Source of the DNA: Alteromonas aestuariivivens | Lineage (GTDB): Bacteria; Pseudomonadota; Gammaproteobacteria; Enterobacterales; Alteromonadaceae | Direction of reading: 5' to 3' | Assembly (NCBI RefSeq): GCF_003367475.1 | Contig: NZ_QRHA01000011.1 | Coordinates: 1-64,000 of the forward strand | DNA: 64,000 bases | In this document: positions 17,503 through 31,421 of the stretch, piece by piece | How the letters are laid out: each line of letters begins with the position of its first letter | Position numbering within the stretch: the stretch's first letter is position 1 | Translations under genes and position numbers: made by a program | The notes under the pieces: generated by a model | The model's database searches: none | What the model was told of the DNA's origin: nothing | Seen by the model: only the letters and a program-made list of their open reading frames with translations

Positions 17503-18114
17503 CTACAACCAGGCTGGTTGCTGTTGTTCGTAGGCTTCGATTTGTGGTGCCAGTTCCAGTGTCTGGCCAATGGCATCCAGCCCTTTAAGCAGGTTGTTTT
17601 TGTGGTGTTCGGCCAGTTCGAAGCCGAATGTCAGGCTACCTGCGACCACCTGTTGAGCAGGCAGGTCAACGGTGATTTCGACACCGGGATCTGCTGCAAC
17701 GGCGGCAAACAACTGGTCCATTTGAGCGGAATTCAGGGCTACCGGCAACAGTTGGTTGTTGATGCAGTTGCCGTAAAAAATGTCGGCGAAGCTGGTGGCG
17801 ATGATCACGGCAAAACCAAAATCTGCCAGTGCCCAAGGGGCGTGCTCACGGCTGGAACCGCAGCCGAAGTTTTCCCGTGCCAACAGAATTGAGGCGCCCT
17901 GATATTCAGGTTTGTTCAGCTCAAATTCCGGGTTGGGCTCCTGCTCATGCAAATCCAGATAACGCCAGTCGTGAAACAGGTGTTTGCCGTAGCCTGCACG
18001 GGTTACCCCGGTCAAAAACTGCTTGGGTATGATTTGGTCGGTATCCACATTGGCCTGATCCAGCGGGCAGGCACGGCCTTTGTGAACGGAAAAACCTTGG
18101 TGTTCTGTGCTCAT
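17503..18114 (-). CDS. leuD: 3-isopropylmalate dehydratase small subunit
   Basis: A 203-residue protein, the normal length, carrying the swivel-domain substrate loop seen as [13 protein letters not shown] near 85. With LeuC it isomerises 2-isopropylmalate to 3-isopropylmalate in leucine synthesis. It starts 3 bases after leuC ends and is the last gene of leuABCD, under the leader attenuator at 22218-22331. Confidence 0.96.
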   Translation of the reverse strand: MSTEHQGFSVHKGRACPLDQANVDTDQIIPKQFLTGVTRAGYGKHLFHDWRYLDLHEQEPNPEFELNKPEYQGASILLARENFGCGSSREHAPWALADFGFAVIIATSFADIFYGNCINNQLLPVALNSAQMDQLFAAVAADPGVEITVDLPAQQVVAGSLTFGFELAEHHKNNLLKGLDAIGQTLELAPQIEAYEQQQPAWL

Positions 18115-18117
18115 GTT

Positions 18118-19518
18118 CTACTCCTGGAAGTCTCTTACGTCGGCAAAATGCCCGCGAAGCGCAGCGGCTGCAGCCATGGCAGGGCTAACAAGGTGGGTGC
18201 GTGCACCGCGACCCTGACGGCCTTCAAAGTTACGGTTGCTGGTGGAGGCACAACGATCACCCGCGGTGAGAATGTCGTCGTTCATTCCCAGACACATGGA
18301 GCAGCCCGGCAGGCGCCATTCGAAGCCAGCCGCTTCAAAAATTTTGTCCAGGCCTTCTTCTTCTGCCTGACGCTTTACCTGGCCGGAGCCGGGTACCACG
18401 ATGGCGGTTACCGAATCGGCCACTTTACCCTTGCTGGCAATGTGTGCGGCGGCGCGCAGATCTTCAATCCGGCCATTGGTGCAGGAACCGATAAAGACAT
18501 GGCTGACGGCCACATCGCTGAGTTTGTCACCGGCGTTCAGGCCCATGTAGGCAAGCGCTTTTTTGGCGCTTTCGCGTTCTATGGGATCGCTGAAGTCCTC
18601 AGGAGCCGGGACGGGCGCGTCTACGGCCATTACCTGACCCGGATTGGTACCCCAGGTAACCTGCGGAGCGATGTCATTACCATTCAATTCCACAACTGCG
18701 TCGAACTGTGCACCCTCGTCGGTTTTGAGGGTTTTCCAGTACGCAATTGCGGCTTCCCAGTCTTGCCCTTTGGGCGCATATTCGCGTCCTTCCAGATAGC
18801 GGAAGGTGGTTTCATCAGGGGCAATCATACCCGCTTTGGCACCGGCTTCGATACTCATGTTGCAGATGGTCATGCGTTCTTCCATGGTCAGGCTTTCGAT
18901 GGCCTCACCACAGTATTCAATCACATGGCCGGTAGCACCGGCGTGGCCGATTCTACCAATAATGGCCAGAATAATATCTTTGGCGGTAATGCCGGTGGCC
19001 AGCTTGCCGTCAACCCGAATTTGCATGGTTTTGGCGCGGCTTTGCTTGAGGGTTTGGGTGGCCAGAACATGCTCTACCTGCGAGGTGCCGATACCGAACG
19101 CCAGCGCGCCAAAGGCACCGTGGGTTGCAGTATGGGAGTCGCCGCAAACAACCGTCATGCCGGGCAGAATCAGGCCCTGCTCCGGGCCCATAACGTGGAC
19201 AATGCCCTGTTTCTGGTGGCCTACGGGAAACAGCTGAATGTTGTGTTCGTCACAGTTTTTGGCCAGCGTTTGCAGTTGCAGCTGGTTTTGCGGGCCGCAG
19301 GCGTCCAGCGCCAGTGAACGGGTAGAAATGCTGTGATCCATGGTCGCAATGGTGCGGTCCGGGCGGCGTACTTTACGGCCTTTTTCATTCAGGCCAGCGA
19401 ACGCCTGGGGAGAGGTCACTTCGTGGATCAGGTGGCGGTCAATGTAGATCAGGCTGTCTTCACCAATCTGATCGACGATGTGGGCCTGCCACACTTTATC
19501 GTATAAGGTCTTGGCCAT
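18118..19518 (-). CDS. leuC: 3-isopropylmalate dehydratase large subunit
   Basis: A 466-residue aconitase-family enzyme. The cysteines that hold the 4Fe-4S cluster are visible in [10 protein letters not shown] and in [10 protein letters not shown]; the histidine motif [19 protein letters not shown] also belongs to the active site. It works as a heterodimer with LeuD. It lies 9 bases after leuB in the operon. Long open frames on the other strand here, one of 456 codons, are shadows of this codon pattern. Confidence 0.97.
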   Translation of the reverse strand: MAKTLYDKVWQAHIVDQIGEDSLIYIDRHLIHEVTSPQAFAGLNEKGRKVRRPDRTIATMDHSISTRSLALDACGPQNQLQLQTLAKNCDEHNIQLFPVGHQKQGIVHVMGPEQGLILPGMTVVCGDSHTATHGAFGALAFGIGTSQVEHVLATQTLKQSRAKTMQIRVDGKLATGITAKDIILAIIGRIGHAGATGHVIEYCGEAIESLTMEERMTICNMSIEAGAKAGMIAPDETTFRYLEGREYAPKGQDWEAAIAYWKTLKTDEGAQFDAVVELNGNDIAPQVTWGTNPGQVMAVDAPVPAPEDFSDPIERESAKKALAYMGLNAGDKLSDVAVSHVFIGSCTNGRIEDLRAAAHIASKGKVADSVTAIVVPGSGQVKRQAEEEGLDKIFEAAGFEWRLPGCSMCLGMNDDILTAGDRCASTSNRNFEGRQGRGARTHLVSPAMAAAAALRGHFADVRDFQE

Positions 19519-19527
19519 GATGTTCGG

Positions 19528-20625
<1,098 letters not shown>

Positions 20626-22185
20626 TTATACTCCTGCAACACGTTCTTGTTGGTTTTTTTGCTGATCAATCTGATCGGCCAGATAGGTATTATTCATTAC
20701 ATAAATCAGGGCTTTCACGCCGGCTTCAACAATGTCGGTCGCCAGGCCTATGCCGTGGAAACGGCGGCCCTTGTACTCGGCGATCACGCTGACCTGCGCA
20801 AGGGCATCGGCGCCTTCACCTTTTGAATCCAGCTTAAAGTCGACCACTTCCAAATCATCATGCCCCAGAATGGTGATGATGGCGTTAAAGGCCGCGTCTA
20901 CCGGGCCATTACCGATGGCGGTCTGGGTAACCAGGGTATCGCCCACGGTCAGGCTGACGGTGGCACTTGGAATGATGTTGCGACCGGAATTGGCGTGCAG
21001 ATACTGCAACTGGTAGTGTTCCTGATCGTGCTTTTGCTGGTCAAAGAACAACAGTGCTTCCAAGTCGTAGTCAAACACCTGGCCCTTTTTGTCAGCCAGT
21101 TTTAAAAAGTCGCTGTAAACGGCTTCCAGATCATAATCTTCTGGCTTATAGCCCAACTCATTCAGGCGATGTTTGATGACATGGCGGCCGGAACGGGAGG
21201 TCAGGTTGAGGTTGTTTTTATTAATGCCAACACTCTCAGGGGTCATGATTTCATAGGTGTTTTGGGCTTTCAGAACGCCATCCTGATGAATACCGGAAGA
21301 GTGGCTGAACGCATTGGCACCTACGATTGCTTTGTTGGACTGGACCGGCATATTGCACAACTGGCTGACCAGCTTGGAAGTGCGAAAAATTTCGCTGGAC
21401 TCAATGTTGGTGTCCATCCCCAGCATGGCCTGCCGGGTTTTCAGGATCATGACAATTTCTTCCAGCGAACAGTTTCCGGCCCGTTCACCGATGCCATTAA
21501 TAGTACATTCCACCTGGCGGGCACCCTGTTCCACTGCCGCCAGCGAGTTGGCAACGGCCAGGCCCAGGTCGTTATGGCAATGTACAGAAATGGTGGCTTT
21601 GTCGATATTGGGCACCCGGTTGAACAATTGCTGAATTATGCCGCCAAATTCGGTAGGTGTGGTGTAACCCACGGTGTCGGGGATGTTTACCGTAGTGGCA
21701 CCGGCGTTAATGGCGGCTTCCACCATGCGGCACAAATAATCGATGTGGGTACGCCCGGCATCTTCACAGGAAAATTCCACATCGTCGGTATAACGTCGGG
21801 CGTGTTTAATGGCGTTCACCGCCATTTCGACGACTTCTTCCTGGGACTTTTTCAGCTTGGCGCCCACATGTATGTCGGAGGTGGCAATAAAGGTATGAAT
21901 ACGGAATTGTTCAGCCACTTTCAGTGCTTCGCCACAGGCATCTATGTCCGGCTTCAGGGCCCGAGACAAGCCGCAAACGATGGAATTTTTTACTTCGCGG
22001 GCAATCATTTGCACTGAACGGAAGTCGCCGGGGGAGGAAACCGGAAAACCGGCTTCAATGATGTCGACACCCAAACGTTCGAGTGCCAGCGCAATCTGCA
22101 GTTTTTCTTTGGCACTCAAACTGGCAGGTAATGCCTGTTCGCCGTCACGCAAGGTGGTATCAAAGATTTTTACCTGGTTGGTCAT
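20626..22185 (-). CDS. leuA: 2-isopropylmalate synthase
   Basis: A 519-residue enzyme condensing acetyl-CoA with 2-oxoisovalerate, the committed step of leucine synthesis. Motifs: [18 protein letters not shown] at the start of the TIM barrel, [16 protein letters not shown] for the metal site, and the C-terminal regulatory domain (about 390-519) that binds leucine for feedback inhibition. I prefer ATG 22185 because family members begin close to the VKIFDTT segment; a GTG three codons earlier is possible. First structural gene of the operon, 87 bases downstream of the leader peptide. Confidence 0.96.
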   Translation of the reverse strand: MTNQVKIFDTTLRDGEQALPASLSAKEKLQIALALERLGVDIIEAGFPVSSPGDFRSVQMIAREVKNSIVCGLSRALKPDIDACGEALKVAEQFRIHTFIATSDIHVGAKLKKSQEEVVEMAVNAIKHARRYTDDVEFSCEDAGRTHIDYLCRMVEAAINAGATTVNIPDTVGYTTPTEFGGIIQQLFNRVPNIDKATISVHCHNDLGLAVANSLAAVEQGARQVECTINGIGERAGNCSLEEIVMILKTRQAMLGMDTNIESSEIFRTSKLVSQLCNMPVQSNKAIVGANAFSHSSGIHQDGVLKAQNTYEIMTPESVGINKNNLNLTSRSGRHVIKHRLNELGYKPEDYDLEAVYSDFLKLADKKGQVFDYDLEALLFFDQQKHDQEHYQLQYLHANSGRNIIPSATVSLTVGDTLVTQTAIGNGPVDAAFNAIITILGHDDLEVVDFKLDSKGEGADALAQVSVIAEYKGRRFHGIGLATDIVEAGVKALIYVMNNTYLADQIDQQKNQQERVAGV

Positions 22186-22217
22186 GGCTGTCACTCGTGT
22201 ATTGTTTTTGGTTAATT

Positions 22218-22250
22218 AAAAAAAAACCCGTGCTGAGCACGGGTTTTTTT
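22218..22250 (-). terminator. leu operon attenuator (terminator hairpin)
   Basis: CCCGTGC (22227-22233) and GCACGGG (22237-22243) form a 7-pair stem with a three-base loop, flanked on the minus strand by a 9-T tract (22218-22226). It lies between the leader peptide and leuA, where an attenuator is expected. A third copy of the arm, inside the end of the leader frame (22275-22281), can pair with the 5' arm of this hairpin over 8 bases as an antiterminator. Confidence 0.88.
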
Positions 22251-22271
22251 GTAGTCATTCGTTGGCGCAAT

Positions 22272-22331
22272 CTACCCGTGCAATCTCGCTGCCATAAGGA
22301 GTAGAAGAGTGAGTAGAACGCTTTGCATCAT
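22272..22331 (-). CDS. leuL: leu operon leader peptide
   Basis: A 19-codon frame starting with two ATGs reads MMQSVLLTLLLLMAARLHG. Seven of its 19 residues are leucine, six of them packed between residues 6 and 12 (codons CTA CTC ACT CTT CTA CTC CTT). This is the composition of a leucine attenuation leader. The last codons (TTG CAC GGG TAG) contain GCACGGG, which can pair with the 5' arm of the attenuator: a ribosome stalled at the leucine codons leaves it free (antiterminator), while a ribosome reaching the stop covers it (terminator). AAAAAGG lies about 10 bases upstream. Confidence 0.88.
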   Translation of the reverse strand: MMQSVLLTLLLLMAARLHG

Positions 22332-22383
22332 TTTGTTAATGCCTTTTTAAAGCTGTTTTAATCTGCGCCGTTTGTGGTTTGAC

Positions 22384-22412
22384 AATGTAACGATGCCGGC
22401 CTCTGAGGTCAA
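22384..22412 (-). promoter_or_regulatory. leu operon promoter
   Basis: On the minus strand TTGACC (22407-22412) and TACATT (22384-22389) are 17 bases apart. Transcription would start about 45 bases before the leader peptide ATG. The -35 differs from consensus at one base. Confidence 0.7.
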
Positions 22413-22432
22413 CCATTGTTTACGGGTTCCGA

Positions 22433-22449
22433 TATAACAATTAGTTATA
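22433..22449. repeat. Palindrome upstream of the leu promoter
   Basis: TATAAC and GTTATA flank five bases (22433-22449), about 20 bases upstream of the -35. The AT-rich dyad has the T-N11-A spacing of LysR-type binding sites, as used by regulators like LeuO. No such regulator gene is in the window, so the role is a guess. Confidence 0.4.
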
Positions 22450-22486
22450 ATGGTTTTGGTTGGCCCCGGGTTGATGAACGAGATTT

Positions 22487-23158
22487 TTAAATTGTGGGGA
22501 GCCGGAAATGTTTCCAGTCAATTTGGGTGGAAAGCAGCATTTCTCTCAAGGTTAGTGCCCGTGGTGAAATTTTCCCTTTGTGGTTCCAACTGTGGCCGCA
22601 GCAGGCAGCGGTCATCACCGGTTTTGAGGGTTTCAATAACTGCTTTTGGGTGTTAGCTGAATCTGGCGTATCCAGATATTCGCCGTCAAAACTGAACCAG
22701 CCATGCTTGTTTACGTGTAGCGAGCGGCTTTCCGTTTGTACCCGATCTATCGAATCCAACTCAATATGTTCATTGTCGAGTTGCTGAACCCGAATACACA
22801 CTACCAGCCCATGCTGGGCGTAGCGTCTGAACCATTCCGCGGTTTTGTCGCTATCGGCAGTGCGGGCCGGACTTCGGTTTGCCTGACGGGCCTGCCAGCT
22901 GGCGTTATGGCTGTCGACATCAATCGGGTAGCTGTTGCTGGCGAGGAAGTAGGCGGCACGTTTTACGTGGTGGCTTAAGCCACTCAGGCGGCGCTTCAAC
23001 AGCCGTGGTTGGGAAGGACCCTGGTTGGCCAGATAGCGCAGCTCCCGCTCATACAACGCATTGCACAACTCGGCAAATTGTGGCTGCTGCGTGACTGATT
23101 CGCCTGGGTTAGCGAAAAAATCGGTTTGTGAAGAAAGGGGATCCGGGCCGGGCACCAT
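22487..23158 (-). CDS. Hypothetical protein, 223 residues
   Basis: I do not recognise the family. The protein is soluble-looking, without signal peptide or membrane helix, and basic in the middle (PRLLKRRLSGLSHHVKRAAYFL near 55). A later part reads like a small beta domain (GLVVCIRVQQL, HIELDSIDRV, HGWFSFDGEYLDTP). It is on the same strand as eno and the leu operon, but the eno terminator precedes it by about 100 bases, so it is probably expressed from its own promoter. Its 3' end stops 75 bases before the leu promoter. Confidence 0.65.
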   Translation of the reverse strand: MVPGPDPLSSQTDFFANPGESVTQQPQFAELCNALYERELRYLANQGPSQPRLLKRRLSGLSHHVKRAAYFLASNSYPIDVDSHNASWQARQANRSPARTADSDKTAEWFRRYAQHGLVVCIRVQQLDNEHIELDSIDRVQTESRSLHVNKHGWFSFDGEYLDTPDSANTQKQLLKPSKPVMTAACCGHSWNHKGKISPRALTLREMLLSTQIDWKHFRLPTI

Positions 23159-23263
23159 TAAAACGCAAAATTTGGGTTAGTGATTTTGCTAAGGTACCAG
23201 CAAAACCGCATTGCCGCCAAGCTTGCTTTAGTTCAGGAAGGGTAATGCCGGACATCAAAGATC

Positions 23264-23292
23264 AAAAAAGCCGGCAGTTTTTGGCTGCCGGC
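23264..23292 (-). terminator. Terminator of eno
   Basis: GCCGGCAG (23270-23277) pairs with CTGCCGGC (23285-23292) in an 8-pair stem, followed on the minus strand by six T (23264-23269). It lies 34 bases after the eno stop. Confidence 0.85.
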
Positions 23293-23325
23293 CTTTATTA
23301 TATCAATCGGCTAAATAAGCTATGC

Positions 23326-24627
<1,302 letters not shown>

Positions 24628-24679
24628 TCAACAATTGTTTGGGGAACCCACGGGAGGTTAGGTGCCCCATTTATAGAAA

Positions 24680-26446
<1,767 letters not shown>

Positions 26447-26478
26447 CTAAGCGATGCTGAAAAACGCAGCAGCCTTTG

Positions 26479-29037
26479 TCAGGACTGGCTCAGGCGCTTA
26501 AGGGTATAGATAAGATCAAGGGCTTCCCGTGGTGAAAGTTCATCCGGATTGATTTTATCCATTGCCGATTGCAACGGGCCAGGTACGTCGTTGAACACCA
26601 ACTCGGTTTGTGCAGTAGCAGAAATCGTGTCGGTAAAATTGGCGGCGTTACCTTTAATGCTTTCCAGTTCAGCCAGTTTTTTCCGTGCTGCTTGGATCAC
26701 AGGTTTGGGTACACCGGCCAGTTGCGCTACCTGCAGGCCATAACTTTTGCTCGCCGCGCCGCTTTCTACCGTGTGCATAAAGCGAATCGTGTCTTCGTGC
26801 TCAACGGCATCCAGATGAACGTTGGTGACGCCCTCCTGCAGTTGTGGCAGTTGGGTCAGTTCAAAATAATGAGTGGCAAACAGGGTATAGGCCTGGGTTT
26901 GGCTGGCCAGGTAGCAGGCGCAGGCCCAGGCCAGTGACAGCCCGTCGTAGGTGGATGTACCCCGACCGATCTCATCCATCAGTACCAGTGAATGGGCGGT
27001 GGCGTTGTGCAGGATGTTAGCTGTTTCGGTCATTTCTACCATAAAGGTGGAACGGCCGGAGGCGAGATCGTCCGATGCACCAATGCGAGTGAATATACGA
27101 TCCACCTTACCAATTACCGCGTCCTGTGCCGGTACGAAACTGCCAATATATGCCATCAGCACGATCAGTGCGGTTTGGCGCATATAGGTGGATTTACCCC
27201 CCATATTTGGCCCGGTTATGATCAGCATGCGGTTGTCGGAGTCCAGTTGCAGCGGGTTGGCAATGAAGGGTTCATCCAGTACCTGTTCTACCACCAAGTG
27301 ACGCCCCTCACGGTAATGAATGGCCTGCCCGTGGGTCAGGGTCGGGCGATAAAGCTCAAGAGTGTCGGCGCGTTCCGCCAGACATTGGATCACGTCCAGT
27401 TTGGCCAGGGCAGCGGCGCTGTCGATTAAGTTGTTAAGCTGTGGCAATACTGCGTCGAACAGTCCGTCGTACAACTGCTTTTCCAAAGCCAACGCTCGGC
27501 TTTGGCTGGTCAGCACCTTATCTTCATGTTCCTTTAGTTCCGGAGTGATGTAGCGCTCGGTATTCTTGAGTGTCTGCCTGCGAATATAATCTGCTGGCGC
27601 CTGTGCGCTGGCTGCCCGGCTGATTTCTATAAAGAAGCCATGCACTCTGTTGTAACCCACCTTAAGTGTAGCAATGCCGGTACGTTCCCGCTCTCGTTGT
27701 TCCATTTGAGCCAGAAAATCCGTAGCACCCTGGGAGAGATCCCTGAGTTCATCCAGCTCAGCGCGGTAACCGGGTTTGATCACACCACCGTCGCGGATCA
27801 CCACTGGTGGGTTTTCGACAATCGCGTCATTTAACAGTTCCTGCAGGTCAGGGTAGGTACCAGCGGACTGGGTGATCTGGTCCAGCAGCGTGTTGTTAAA
27901 AGGGCCAAGAATACTTTGCAGTTCCGGCAACAGGTTCAAGGCATTACGCAGGCGCGCAAAGTCTCTCGGGCGGGCAGAACGCAGTGCCAGCCTGGCCATG
28001 ATCCGCTCGATATCCCCAATTTGTTTGAGCAAATCGGTGACAGCCTGGTAATCAGCGGCGACCAGTACCTCAATGGCATCCTGACGCAACTCCAGTTCGT
28101 GGCTGTCGGTGACGGGCGCATGCAGGTATCGCTGCAACTGGCGGCTGCCCATAGCAGTGGCAGTGGTGTCGAGCACGCTGAACAGGGTATTGTCAGTGCC
28201 GCCGGAGAGGTTATGAGTCAGCTCCAGATTGCGGCGGGTCGCGGCGTCGAGCTGAATACGACTGTCTTTTTGCTCCGGTTGAATGCGGCGTATGTGAGGC
28301 AATGCGGTACGTTGCGTGTCTTTTACATACTGTAAAACGCAGCCGGCAGCGCCCAGCCCTTTGCTGAAACTGGCCACACCGAAGCCGTTCAGTTCTTTGG
28401 TCTGAAACTGTTCGTTGAGCTGGCCTGCCGCAGTTTCGGCGTCAAATTCCCAGTCAGGGCGACGGCGGATTCCTTTACGCTGTTCAATCAGAGCCAGGCT
28501 AGAAAAGCCTTCCGGATACAGCAACTCGGCCGGGTTTATGCGTTGCAGTTCGGCCAACAGTTCTTCATCGCTGTGGTATTCACCAACCAGAAAGCGCCCA
28601 CTGGTAATGTCGAGAGTGGCCAGACCGTAATGCATGCTGTGACCGCAGACTGCCGCCAATACGTTGTCTCGGCGCTCTTCCAGCAGGGCTTCATCGGTAA
28701 CGGTGCCGGGGGTGACGATGCGCTGAACCTGACGTTCTACCGGCCCCTTGCTGGTCGCCGGGTCACCCACCTGTTCACAGATAGCGACCGATTCCCCCAT
28801 TTTGACCAGTCGCGCCAGATAGCTTTCCACTGCATGATAGGGCACCCCTGCCATGGGAATGGGATCTCCGCCGGATTTACCCCGTGCGGTTAATGAAATA
28901 TCCAGTAACTGCGCTGCGCGTTTGGCGTCTTCAAAGAACAATTCGTAAAAATCGCCCATTCGGTAGAACAGCAGAATATTCGGGTGTTGTGCCTTAATTG
29001 CCAGATACTGGCGCATCATGGGAGTGTGTGATTCCAA
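26479..29037 (-). CDS. mutS: DNA mismatch repair protein MutS
   Basis: An 852-residue mismatch recognition ATPase. The DNA-reading phenylalanine lies in [13 protein letters not shown] near residue 25, Walker A is [15 protein letters not shown] near 610, Walker B with the signature is [16 protein letters not shown] and the switch histidine is in [12 protein letters not shown]. The start is the TTG at 29037, because HTPMM at residues 4-8 is conserved in the family just after the start; the ATG at 29019 would lose it. It is divergent from pncC. Confidence 0.96.
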   Translation of the reverse strand: MESHTPMMRQYLAIKAQHPNILLFYRMGDFYELFFEDAKRAAQLLDISLTARGKSGGDPIPMAGVPYHAVESYLARLVKMGESVAICEQVGDPATSKGPVERQVQRIVTPGTVTDEALLEERRDNVLAAVCGHSMHYGLATLDITSGRFLVGEYHSDEELLAELQRINPAELLYPEGFSSLALIEQRKGIRRRPDWEFDAETAAGQLNEQFQTKELNGFGVASFSKGLGAAGCVLQYVKDTQRTALPHIRRIQPEQKDSRIQLDAATRRNLELTHNLSGGTDNTLFSVLDTTATAMGSRQLQRYLHAPVTDSHELELRQDAIEVLVAADYQAVTDLLKQIGDIERIMARLALRSARPRDFARLRNALNLLPELQSILGPFNNTLLDQITQSAGTYPDLQELLNDAIVENPPVVIRDGGVIKPGYRAELDELRDLSQGATDFLAQMEQRERERTGIATLKVGYNRVHGFFIEISRAASAQAPADYIRRQTLKNTERYITPELKEHEDKVLTSQSRALALEKQLYDGLFDAVLPQLNNLIDSAAALAKLDVIQCLAERADTLELYRPTLTHGQAIHYREGRHLVVEQVLDEPFIANPLQLDSDNRMLIITGPNMGGKSTYMRQTALIVLMAYIGSFVPAQDAVIGKVDRIFTRIGASDDLASGRSTFMVEMTETANILHNATAHSLVLMDEIGRGTSTYDGLSLAWACACYLASQTQAYTLFATHYFELTQLPQLQEGVTNVHLDAVEHEDTIRFMHTVESGAASKSYGLQVAQLAGVPKPVIQAARKKLAELESIKGNAANFTDTISATAQTELVFNDVPGPLQSAMDKINPDELSPREALDLIYTLKRLSQS

Positions 29038-29264
29038 ACAGACCTCGACTTCGGTATGGATTGGTTACAAAACAGTGTCTCTGATCACTCTTCAGTCCGG
29101 ATGCAATGAAGCAAATGAAGCAGTGGAACCGAGAATTGTGCAGTATACCAATTTCAGTAGCGGGTTGTGTGCTTCTGTACAAAGAAATAAGCGTGCACGA
29201 ATATCGAACCATTTGGTGTGCGCTGCTAGTATAAACTCCATTAATTTTGGCATGGGAATTTTAT

Positions 29265-29783
29265 ATGAGTCAGGGAATTTCTACCGTTAGTGTTTCCTTA
29301 CCCACCCGGCAGCGGGTTGTTTCCATCGGTGAGCAACTGAGGCAAAGGGGCTGGACATTAAGCTGTGCTGAATCCTGCACCGGGGGCGGGCTGGCATTTG
29401 CGCTGACGTCTGTAGAAGGCAGTTCAGACTGGTTCAATCAATCCTGGGTAACCTATTCCAATTCGTCGAAGGAACAGGCCGTTGGTGTACCTGAATCGGT
29501 CCTGTCGGAATTCGGTGCAGTATCGCAACAGACGGTTGAAACGATGGTTCACGGGGTTGCCAAACAAAGCGGCGCCCAACTGGCAGTAAGCATTAGCGGC
29601 ATAGCCGGGCCCGGTGGTGGTACAGCGGACAAACCGGTCGGTACGGTATGGTTTGGGTTCTGGTTGAATGGTGAGGTTGAGTGTGGCAAAAAATGGTTTC
29701 GAGGTGACAGGCAACAGGTGCGCAGCCAGGCAGTGGATTATGCGATAAGTTTTCTGCACCAATGGCTGGTTGAACACCGTTAG
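29265..29783 (+). CDS. pncC: Nicotinamide-nucleotide amidase (CinA C-terminal family)
   Basis: A 172-residue single-domain enzyme from ATG 29265. It has the CinA signature: LSCAESCTGGGLAFAL near 35, SWVTYSNSSKEQAVGV, and SISGIAGPGGGTADKPVGTV near 115. It deamidates nicotinamide mononucleotide to nicotinic acid mononucleotide in NAD salvage. The place between mutS and recA is the usual one for the gene in gammaproteobacteria; the next gene, recA, begins 174 bases on with its own promoter. Confidence 0.92.
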   Translation: MSQGISTVSVSLPTRQRVVSIGEQLRQRGWTLSCAESCTGGGLAFALTSVEGSSDWFNQSWVTYSNSSKEQAVGVPESVLSEFGAVSQQTVETMVHGVAKQSGAQLAVSISGIAGPGGGTADKPVGTVWFGFWLNGEVECGKKWFRGDRQQVRSQAVDYAISFLHQWLVEHR

Positions 29784-29822
29784 CCAGATGGGGCACACTG
29801 CATAAAAAATTCGTCGTTGGGC

Positions 29823-29850
29823 TTGAAACTGTATAATTATACAGTATAGT
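29823..29850 (+). promoter_or_regulatory. recA promoter with LexA (SOS) box
   Basis: TTGAAA (29823-29828) and TATAGT (29845-29850) enclose CTGTATAATTATACAG (29829-29844), a perfect palindrome that matches the LexA consensus CTGT-N8-ACAG and fills the whole 16-base spacer. LexA bound there must block RNA polymerase; DNA damage would release it. It lies 107 bases before the recA start codon. Confidence 0.93.
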
Positions 29851-29957
29851 ATGCAGCCATACGATACAGTCACATTGTTCAGTACCATCGCGGGTTCCTG
29901 ATTTTACCAGAGAATGACGCAGAGTGCACTGACCACCCAATCCCAGAGGATATTACC

Positions 29958-30998
29958 GTGGATGATAACAAATCAAGAGCGCTTTCTGCTGCTGTAGGTC
30001 AAATTGAAAAGCAATTCGGTAAAGGTGCCATCATGCGTTTGGGTGACAACCAGGCCATGGATATTGAAGCGATTTCTACCGGTTCACTGAGCATTGACAT
30101 TGCACTGGGCATAGGCGGTTTGCCATGTGGCCGGGTAGTGGAAATCTACGGCCCGGAGTCATCCGGTAAAACCACCCTGACTCTTCAGGTTATCGCAGAA
30201 GCTCAGAAGAAAGGCAAAACCTGCGCATTCGTGGATGCTGAGCACGCCCTGGATCCGGTTTATGCCGAAAAACTGGGTGTAAATATTGATGACTTACTGG
30301 TTTCTCAGCCGGACACCGGTGAACAGGCGCTGGAAATCTGCGACATGCTGGTGCGTTCTGGTGCTGTGGATGTGGTGATTGTTGACTCGGTTGCAGCGTT
30401 GACGCCAAAAGCGGAAATTGAAGGCGACATGGGAGATTCCCACGTTGGTCTGCAGGCCCGTTTGATGTCTCAGGCTCTGCGTAAGCTGACCGGTAACATC
30501 AAGCGCTCCAATACCTTGTGTATTTTCATCAACCAGATCCGGATGAAGATTGGCGTGATGTTTGGCAACCCTGAAACCACAACCGGTGGTAATGCGCTCA
30601 AGTTCTACGCTTCGGTACGTCTGGACATTCGTCGTATCGGTTCCGTGAAGGAAGGCGACGAAATTGTGGGTAATGAAACCCGCGTTAAGGTTGTGAAAAA
30701 CAAAGTGGCTCCGCCGTTCAAGCAAGCCGAATTCATGATCAAGTATGGTGAAGGGATCAGCAAAGAAGCCGAACTGATTGATTTGGGCGTGAAACAGAAA
30801 CTGGTAGACAAAGCCGGTGCCTGGTACAGCTACAAGGGTGATCGTATTGGACAGGGGAAAGCTAACGTGATCAACTTCCTAAAGAGCAACCCTGAAATTG
30901 CTGCTGAAATTGAGCAAAAAATCCGTGAGGAACTGTTGTTATCCAAAACGGTGAAAGTGGAAGAGGCCGGCGGTGAGTCACAGGAAGTTTTGTCCTAA
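29958..30998 (+). CDS. recA: Recombinase RecA
   Basis: A 346-residue strand-exchange ATPase and LexA co-protease; GTG start. Walker A is GPESSGKTT (65-73), Walker B is in [12 protein letters not shown], the loop L1 is [16 protein letters not shown] and L2 is [15 protein letters not shown]. The acidic C-terminus is usual. Control is by the LexA box in the promoter. No recX follows; after a terminator comes a gene pair on the other strand. Confidence 0.98.
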   Translation: MDDNKSRALSAAVGQIEKQFGKGAIMRLGDNQAMDIEAISTGSLSIDIALGIGGLPCGRVVEIYGPESSGKTTLTLQVIAEAQKKGKTCAFVDAEHALDPVYAEKLGVNIDDLLVSQPDTGEQALEICDMLVRSGAVDVVIVDSVAALTPKAEIEGDMGDSHVGLQARLMSQALRKLTGNIKRSNTLCIFINQIRMKIGVMFGNPETTTGGNALKFYASVRLDIRRIGSVKEGDEIVGNETRVKVVKNKVAPPFKQAEFMIKYGEGISKEAELIDLGVKQKLVDKAGAWYSYKGDRIGQGKANVINFLKSNPEIAAEIEQKIREELLLSKTVKVEEAGGESQEVLS

Positions 30999-31056
30999 GT
31001 TGACAGACTGCCCGGTCTGTAACGGTTAGGTAAATTTCGAGGGCTCTGCCTGCAAG

Positions 31057-31083
31057 AAAACCCGCTGGTTAAGCGGGTTTTTT
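31057..31083 (+). terminator. Terminator of recA
   Basis: CCCGCT (31061-31066) pairs with AGCGGG (31072-31077), extended by flanking A-T pairs, and runs into six T (31078-31083). It is 58 bases after the recA stop. Confidence 0.85.
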
Positions 31084-31109
31084 GTATTTAACAATACCAA
31101 AAATCGGAT

Positions 31110-31421
31110 TCAGGCTTTGGTATCCAGGCTGGGAAGTTGCCCCTGCCAGCCTTCGGGTTGTTTGCCCTGCAACATATACGAATAGGCAATCAGTTCGGCA
31201 ATCACATGGTACAGGGCTTCGGGGATTTCCTGACCCATATCCAGGGTGGCAAGCATCTCACTCAGATACGGATCTTCGTGAATGAGTATCCCGGCTTCTT
31301 TTGCTTGCTCCAACAACGATTCAGCCAAATCACCAAAGCCCTTCGATACCACCCTTGGGGCTGACTTCTTATCCGAAGGGCGGTAAGCCAAACCGATTGC
31401 CCGTTTGATTTTATCTTTCAT
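31110..31421 (-). CDS. FlhB C-terminal domain homologue (FhlB-like)
   Basis: A 103-residue protein similar to the cytoplasmic domain of the flagellar export switch FlhB: AIGLAYRPSDKKSAPRVVSKGFGD, LLEQAKEAGILIHEDPYLSEML and a helical end. The self-cleaving NPTH motif of true FlhB is replaced by a region without it, as usual in such stand-alone homologues. Family members can stand in for the FlhB cytoplasmic part after cleavage. Its start overlaps the FliK-like stop by 4 bases, so the two are translated together. Confidence 0.78.
   Translation of the reverse strand: MKDKIKRAIGLAYRPSDKKSAPRVVSKGFGDLAESLLEQAKEAGILIHEDPYLSEMLATLDMGQEIPEALYHVIAELIAYSYMLQGKQPEGWQGQLPSLDTKA

Noticed and set aside
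17947-19317. Open frame of 456 codons on the plus strand
   Set aside because: It lies wholly antisense to leuC and part of leuD, whose motifs are certain. Its protein is Gly/Phe/His-rich with no family resemblance, a usual shadow of a biased codon pattern.
21169-22017. Open frame of 282 codons on the plus strand
   Set aside because: Antisense to leuA, with no start signal or recognisable domain.
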